Below are positions 25,878 to 29,487 of a stretch of 29,487 nucleotides of DNA, one piece after another. The DNA comes from Flavobacteriaceae bacterium UBA4022 (GTDB lineage: Bacteria; Bacteroidota; Bacteroidia; Flavobacteriales; Flavobacteriaceae), in the NCBI GenBank assembly GCA_002384055.1, contig DGAU01000019.1, forward strand, positions 4,329 to 33,815, read 5' to 3'. The first letter of the stretch is position 1. Each line of letters opens with the position of its first letter. The notes under the pieces are model-generated. The model made no database searches and had not been told where the DNA came from. It saw only the letters and a list, made by a program, of their open reading frames with translations. The translations under genes were made by a program, and so were the position numbers.

Positions 25878-28171
25878 TTTTTGCGCTTTTGCTGCTTTTC
25901 AGCTTGTTCCTTTTGTTGTGCATCCACCACCGCAATAGCCGTCATATTAACCATCTCATCCACACTGGCACCCAATTGAAAAATATGCACTGCTTTGCGC
26001 AAACCGAGCATGATCGGACCAATCGAATCGACATCCTTTTGCTCCTTGAGCATCTTGTAGTTGCTGTTGGCTGCATCAAGATTTGGAAACACTAAGGCAT
26101 TGACCTTACGCCCGGCTAGTTTCGAAAAGGGAAATTTATTTTTGAGCATTTCACTGTTCAGGGCAAAATCGACCTGTAGTTCACCATCCACCACCATATC
26201 TGGGTTGGATTCGTGCAATAGCCTAACCGCTTCGCGCACCTTGGCCGCGTGCGGATCATCCGAGGAGCCAAAGTTGGCATAAGAAATCATGGCGATCACT
26301 GGATTAACGCCAAACATCTTCATGGTGTAGTTGGTCATCTGAGCAATATTGGCCAACTCCTTGGCGGTAGGATCGATATTGATCGAAGTATCCGAAATAA
26401 AAATGGGTCCTTTTGGCGTGAGCATTAGGTTGGTCGCTGCCACCTTGTCCACACCATCAAAACGCCCAACCGTTTCTAAAATAGGCCGTAAGGCTGTAGG
26501 ATAGGCCCGTGCGTAACCCGAAACCATGGCATCGGCATCACCCAGGTTGATCATCATTGAGCCAAAATAACTGCGTTCGCGCATCAGACGATTGGCATCA
26601 TTTAGGGTAACTCCTTTTCTTTTGCGTAGCTGCCAAAACGCTTGAGCATAGGCCGTACGACGTTCGTCTTGATCGTCCGACTTTGGATCAATAATTTCAA
26701 CGTCTTCGTCAAAATCAATTTCCTGCATCAGTTCCAAAATAACTTCTTTACGCCCCAGAAGAATTGGTTTAGCGACGCCCTCTTCAAAAACAATTTGGGC
26801 TGCCTTGATTACATCCAAATGGTCTGCCTCGGCGAAAATCACCCGCTTGGGCTTCGAACGCGCTCGATCAAAGAGCAACCGGAGCATTTTATGGTCATTA
26901 CCCATCCGATCCAAAAGCTCTTCTTCGTAACGCTCCCAGTCTTTTATGGGGGCCAACGCCACCCCGCTTTCCATCGCCGCCTTTGCCACCGCTGGCGGAA
27001 CAGCAATAATCAATCGGGGATCGAATGGTTTGGGAATGATATAATCACGACCAAACTGCAATTTTGTTTCGTCATAGGCCACATTGACTTGCTCGGGCAC
27101 GGGCTCTTTGGCTAGGTCGGCCAAAGCCTTAACCGCTGCCATTTTCATCGCCTCATTGATTTTTGTGGCCCGGACATCAAGGGCACCTCTAAAAATAAAT
27201 GGAAAACCTAGAACATTATTGACTTGATTTGGATGGTCGCTTCTTCCGGTGGCCATGATGATGTCGGCTCGTGACTTTATAGCCAGGTCGTATTTTATTT
27301 CTGGATCCGGATTGGCCATGGCAAAAACTATGGGGTTGGCCGCCATGCTTTTGAGCATTTTTGGGGTCACAATATCCGCAATCGATAGCCCTACAAATAC
27401 ATCCGCATCGACCATCGCCTCTTCCAAGGTCTTGATATCTCTGTGGGTGGCAAATTCGTTTTTTTCGGCCGTCAGATTCGGATGATCTTTCCGGATGACG
27501 CCCTTGCTGTCGATCATCACTATTTTGGATGAATCAGCACCAAAGGCTTTATAAAGGCGGGTACATGAAATGGCCGCGGCTCCCGCACCGTTAATGACTA
27601 TTCTGACCGCGTCGATAGACTTCTCGGCAAGTTCCAAGGCATTGAGCAAGGCCGCAGCAGAAATAATGGCCGTACCATGCTGATCATCGTGCATGACGGG
27701 GATATCCAATTCTTCTTTGAGGCGCCGTTCTATTTCAAAGGCCTCGGGGGCCTTAATATCCTCGAGATTAATCCCGCCAAATGTCGGAGCAATGTGTTTG
27801 ACTGTAGCTACAAAAGCATCAATATCATTGGTGTCTATTTCAATATCAAAGACGTCGATATCGGCAAATATTTTGAACAGTAAGGCCTTTCCTTCCATGA
27901 CGGGTTTAGAGGCTTCCGGTCCAATATTACCCAAACCCAACACAGCCGTTCCGTTGCTGATTACTGCGACAAGATTACCCTTGTTGGTGTACTTATAAAC
28001 GTTATCTATGGATTTCTCGATCTCTAAGCAGGGCTCGGCTACCCCAGGAGAATAAGCCAAAGAAAGATCTCGTTGACTTGCATATTTTTTTGTCGGCACA
28101 ACCTGGATCTTACCGGGGCGTGGTTTGGCGTGATATAAAAGGGCTTCTCTGCGTTTACTTTGCTTGCTCAT
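25865..28171 (-). CDS. maeB: NADP-dependent malic enzyme with phosphotransacetylase-like C-terminal domain
   Basis: Oxidative decarboxylation of malate to pyruvate, giving NADPH for biosynthesis. The 768 residues join a malic enzyme part (about 1-420) to a phosphotransacetylase-like part (about 430-750), the MaeB architecture. Catalytic residues are visible: Y40 in LAYSPGVAEPC, K95 in MEGKALLFK, E137-D138 in NLEDIKAPE, D162-D163 in HDDQHGTA, and the dinucleotide loop GAGAAA (195-200). The tail holds VSGYARAYPTALRPILE and YANFGSSDDPHAAKVREAV. In known MaeB proteins the tail binds acetyl-CoA and regulates activity rather than acting as a transacetylase (family knowledge). NADP preference is inferred from the fused type. 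Own promoter, own terminator candidate. Confidence 0.94.
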   Translation of the reverse strand: MSKQSKRREALLYHAKPRPGKIQVVPTKKYASQRDLSLAYSPGVAEPCLEIEKSIDNVYKYTNKGNLVAVISNGTAVLGLGNIGPEASKPVMEGKALLFKIFADIDVFDIEIDTNDIDAFVATVKHIAPTFGGINLEDIKAPEAFEIERRLKEELDIPVMHDDQHGTAIISAAALLNALELAEKSIDAVRIVINGAGAAAISCTRLYKAFGADSSKIVMIDSKGVIRKDHPNLTAEKNEFATHRDIKTLEEAMVDADVFVGLSIADIVTPKMLKSMAANPIVFAMANPDPEIKYDLAIKSRADIIMATGRSDHPNQVNNVLGFPFIFRGALDVRATKINEAMKMAAVKALADLAKEPVPEQVNVAYDETKLQFGRDYIIPKPFDPRLIIAVPPAVAKAAMESGVALAPIKDWERYEEELLDRMGNDHKMLRLLFDRARSKPKRVIFAEADHLDVIKAAQIVFEEGVAKPILLGRKEVILELMQEIDFDEDVEIIDPKSDDQDERRTAYAQAFWQLRKRKGVTLNDANRLMRERSYFGSMMINLGDADAMVSGYARAYPTALRPILETVGRFDGVDKVAATNLMLTPKGPIFISDTSINIDPTAKELANIAQMTNYTMKMFGVNPVIAMISYANFGSSDDPHAAKVREAVRLLHESNPDMVVDGELQVDFALNSEMLKNKFPFSKLAGRKVNALVFPNLDAANSNYKMLKEQKDVDSIGPIMLGLRKAVHIFQLGASVDEMVNMTAIAVVDAQQKEQAEKQQKRKKPKV

Positions 28172-28192
28172 AGTCTATTAATACTGCTCTTA

Positions 28193-28219
28193 CAAAGTTA
28201 GCAGACTCGGTGAGACCAA
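28193..28219 (-). promoter_or_regulatory. Promoter of the malic enzyme gene
   Basis: Sense strand has TTG at 28217-28219, a 16-base spacer, and TAACTTTG at 28193-28200, close to the Bacteroidota consensus TTG-N17-23-TAnnTTTG. The -7 ends 21 bases before the ATG, giving a leader of about 15 bases. The best two-part promoter in the window. Confidence 0.6.
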
Positions 28220-28232
28220 AAAATTTTAGTCC

Positions 28233-29156
28233 TTAATCTTTTAAAAATTTGATGGTCTGTATCAGGCCTGAGTAACCTGCTCGCTGGACTGCGCTTTTTT
28301 TGAATATTTCATGAAATACCTCCTCTGTGAGCTCTGCCCATTGGGCTTTGCTATACTGCAAAAGTTCTGCATTGGGCTGGAATAAAGGCTCGTTGTGGGC
28401 CTGTGAAAATCTATTCCAAGGGCAGACGTCTTGGCACACATCACAGCCAAACATCCAATCGTCCAAGGCCCCTGAAAAAGCATTGGGAATTTGATCCTTC
28501 AATTCTATGGTCAAGTGTGAAATACATTTATTGCCATCCACGACATATGGCCCGATAATGGCCTCCGTTGGACAGGCATCGATACAAGCGGTACAGCTCC
28601 CGCAGTGATCCGTTGCTAAGCCATCTTCGGCCAGGTCCAAATCGATGATGAGCTCTGCGATAAAAAAAAAAGAGCCCACTTGTTTGGATAAAAGGTTACT
28701 ATGCTTGCCTACCCATCCAAGTCCGCTTTTGGCCGCCCATGCCTTTTCTAATATAGGGGCAGAATCTACAAAGACGCGTCCCTCGACCGCACCAATCTGG
28801 TCTCGGATGGTCGTCATCAAGTCCTTCAATTTATCCTTGATCACATAGTGGTAATCTTCGCCATAAGCATACTTTGATATTTTGTAAGTCCCTGTTTCTT
28901 GCTCTTGAGAAGGAAAATAATTATACAGCAATGAGACCACACTTTTGGCCCCGGGAACAAGCTTGGTAGGATCCAAACGCTTATCGAAATTTCGCTCCAT
29001 ATAAGTCATGGAGCCCTGCATTTGGCCTTTAAGCCAAGACTCCAGCCGGGGTGCTTCTTCTGCCAAAAATCCAGCTTTGCTTATCCCACATGAGATAAAC
29101 CCTAAGCGCTTGGCTTCGGTTTTGATCAAGGCCGCATGATCCGTTCGCGCATTCAT
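28233..29156 (-). CDS. queG: Epoxyqueuosine reductase QueG
   Basis: Cobalamin- and iron-sulfur-dependent enzyme for the last step of queuosine synthesis at tRNA position 34, reducing epoxyqueuosine to queuosine. The 307 residues contain the catalytic aspartate D131 in VDSAPILEKAWAAKSGLGW, and all eight cluster cysteines: C185, C188, C191 and C195 in CGSCTACIDACP, C211, then C238, C241 and C245 in GCDVCQDVCPWN. The frame is open another 25 codons upstream, but that overlaps ruvB; the ATG at 29156 before NARTDHAALIKTEAKRLGF starts 13 bases after the ruvB stop and fits the family. The C-terminal HEAT-like tail of long QueG forms is absent, as in many short members. A T10 tract codes FFF at 162-165. 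Confidence 0.96.
   Translation of the reverse strand: MNARTDHAALIKTEAKRLGFISCGISKAGFLAEEAPRLESWLKGQMQGSMTYMERNFDKRLDPTKLVPGAKSVVSLLYNYFPSQEQETGTYKISKYAYGEDYHYVIKDKLKDLMTTIRDQIGAVEGRVFVDSAPILEKAWAAKSGLGWVGKHSNLLSKQVGSFFFIAELIIDLDLAEDGLATDHCGSCTACIDACPTEAIIGPYVVDGNKCISHLTIELKDQIPNAFSGALDDWMFGCDVCQDVCPWNRFSQAHNEPLFQPNAELLQYSKAQWAELTEEVFHEIFKKSAVQRAGYSGLIQTIKFLKD
28662..28671. repeat. 10-base A/T homopolymer inside queG
   Basis: A10 on the plus strand, T10 in the sense of queG, encoding phenylalanines before IAELII. It is the longest mononucleotide run I noticed in a coding region here and precedes both iron-sulfur motifs. Confidence 0.85.
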
Positions 29157-29169
29157 TTGGCAGTAACCT

Positions 29170-29487
29170 TTAAGATGAGAATAATCCGCCCTTGGCAGGC
29201 CCTTCACCCAGTCCCAGATGACGGTAGGCAAAATCAGTCACTTCGCGTCCACGCGGTGTGCGCATAATGAAACCTTGCTGGATTAAAAATGGTTCGTAGA
29301 CTTCCTCGATGGTTTCGGCGCTTTCAGAAACAGCCGTCGCTAAGGTAGTGATCCCGACTGGGCCGCCTTTGAACTTTTGAATGATGGTGGTCAATATTTT
29401 ATGATCCATATCATCAAGCCCATACGCATCGACATTGAGCTGTTTTAAAGCGAATTGAGCAATAGCAATATCGATCGACCCATTGCC
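29170..29487 (-). CDS. ruvB: Holliday junction DNA helicase RuvB, C-terminal part (runs off the window)
   Basis: Partial gene: 105 residues plus the stop; the 5' two-thirds, including the ATPase core, lie beyond the right end. RuvB is the hexameric AAA+ motor that drives branch migration with RuvA. The part seen is the end of the AAA+ lid and the winged-helix domain: GNGSIDIAIAQFALKQLNVD, YGLDDMDHKIL, GGPVGITTLATAVSESAETIEEVYEPFLIQQGFI, then the near-invariant RTPRGREVTDFAYRHLGL. The C-terminal tail is a short glycine-rich extension. Its stop is 13 bases before queG, so the two are probably co-transcribed. No sign of damage in the visible part. Confidence 0.96.
   Translation of the reverse strand, partial: GNGSIDIAIAQFALKQLNVDAYGLDDMDHKILTTIIQKFKGGPVGITTLATAVSESAETIEEVYEPFLIQQGFIMRTPRGREVTDFAYRHLGLGEGPAKGGLFSS

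Noticed and set aside
26642..27115. Plus-strand open frame of 157 codons opposite the malic enzyme gene
   Set aside because: It lies wholly inside a conserved gene on the other strand, has a low-complexity composition and no recognisable domain; same for the frames at 15840-16304, 20590-21033, 5908-6363 and 6489-6926.
28202..28232. Hairpin-like AAAA/TTTT inverted repeat after queG as a terminator
   Set aside because: The stem is almost all A-T, has no adequate loop or following T-run in the sense direction, and overlaps the -33 of the malic enzyme promoter.
29157..29231. Longer queG start at 29231
   Set aside because: It would overlap the ruvB coding end by more than 60 bases and the added residues do not resemble QueG; the overlap is an open frame by chance.

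Overview
The window is chromosomal DNA from a member of the Bacteroidota, most likely family Flavobacteriaceae. Evidence: a 2404-residue SprA (type IX secretion outer-membrane translocon) in the order ruvA-sprA-gcvH-vanZ-tonB-remB known from gliding flavobacteria; a TonB of flavobacterial type; and Bacteroidota-type promoter elements (-7 TAnnTTTG) before several genes. I recognise 25 protein genes. 24 lie on the minus strand and one, a metallo-beta-lactamase-fold hydrolase, on the plus strand. There is no rRNA, tRNA, CRISPR array, insertion sequence, prophage or recent-transfer signature. No gene-free stretch exceeds about 130 bases.

Layout from the right end, in the direction of transcription. 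(1) 29487-28233: the C-terminal third of ruvB, running off the window, then queG. (2) 28171-25865: NADP-type malic enzyme with a phosphotransacetylase-like tail, behind a good promoter. (3) 25786-16452: ruvA, sprA, gcvH, vanZ and an energy-transducer tonB, closed by a strong intrinsic terminator. (4) 16349-14247: a RemB-family outer-membrane barrel protein. (5) 13208-14239, plus strand: exported MBL-fold hydrolase, convergent with remB. (6) 13137-8020: a cytochrome oxidase assembly and structure cluster: heme O synthase (ctaB), two subunit III proteins, subunit IV, a cysteine-free Sco-like protein, a true Sco1, a DUF420 membrane protein and a small CxxC membrane protein. (7) 7893-717: a MacB-type efflux operon with one ATPase, two permeases, two periplasmic adaptors and one TolC-type channel. 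(8) 715-56: tsaB (tRNA t6A synthesis), 1 base behind the second adaptor.

How the genes work together: regions 3 and 4 join envelope energy transduction, type IX secretion and gliding. Region 6 supplies heme, copper and accessory subunits for an aa3/caa3-type oxidase whose subunits I and II are not in the window. Region 7 is a complete tripartite export pump spanning the envelope.

The gene content is largely typical for the family and I see no clear unknown defence or mobile system. The most interesting points are the redox-dead Sco-like protein and the tiny CxxC protein in the oxidase cluster, the large insertion in subunit III, the two-adaptor pump with a stable tetraloop hairpin before tolC, and the TTG start of sprA.
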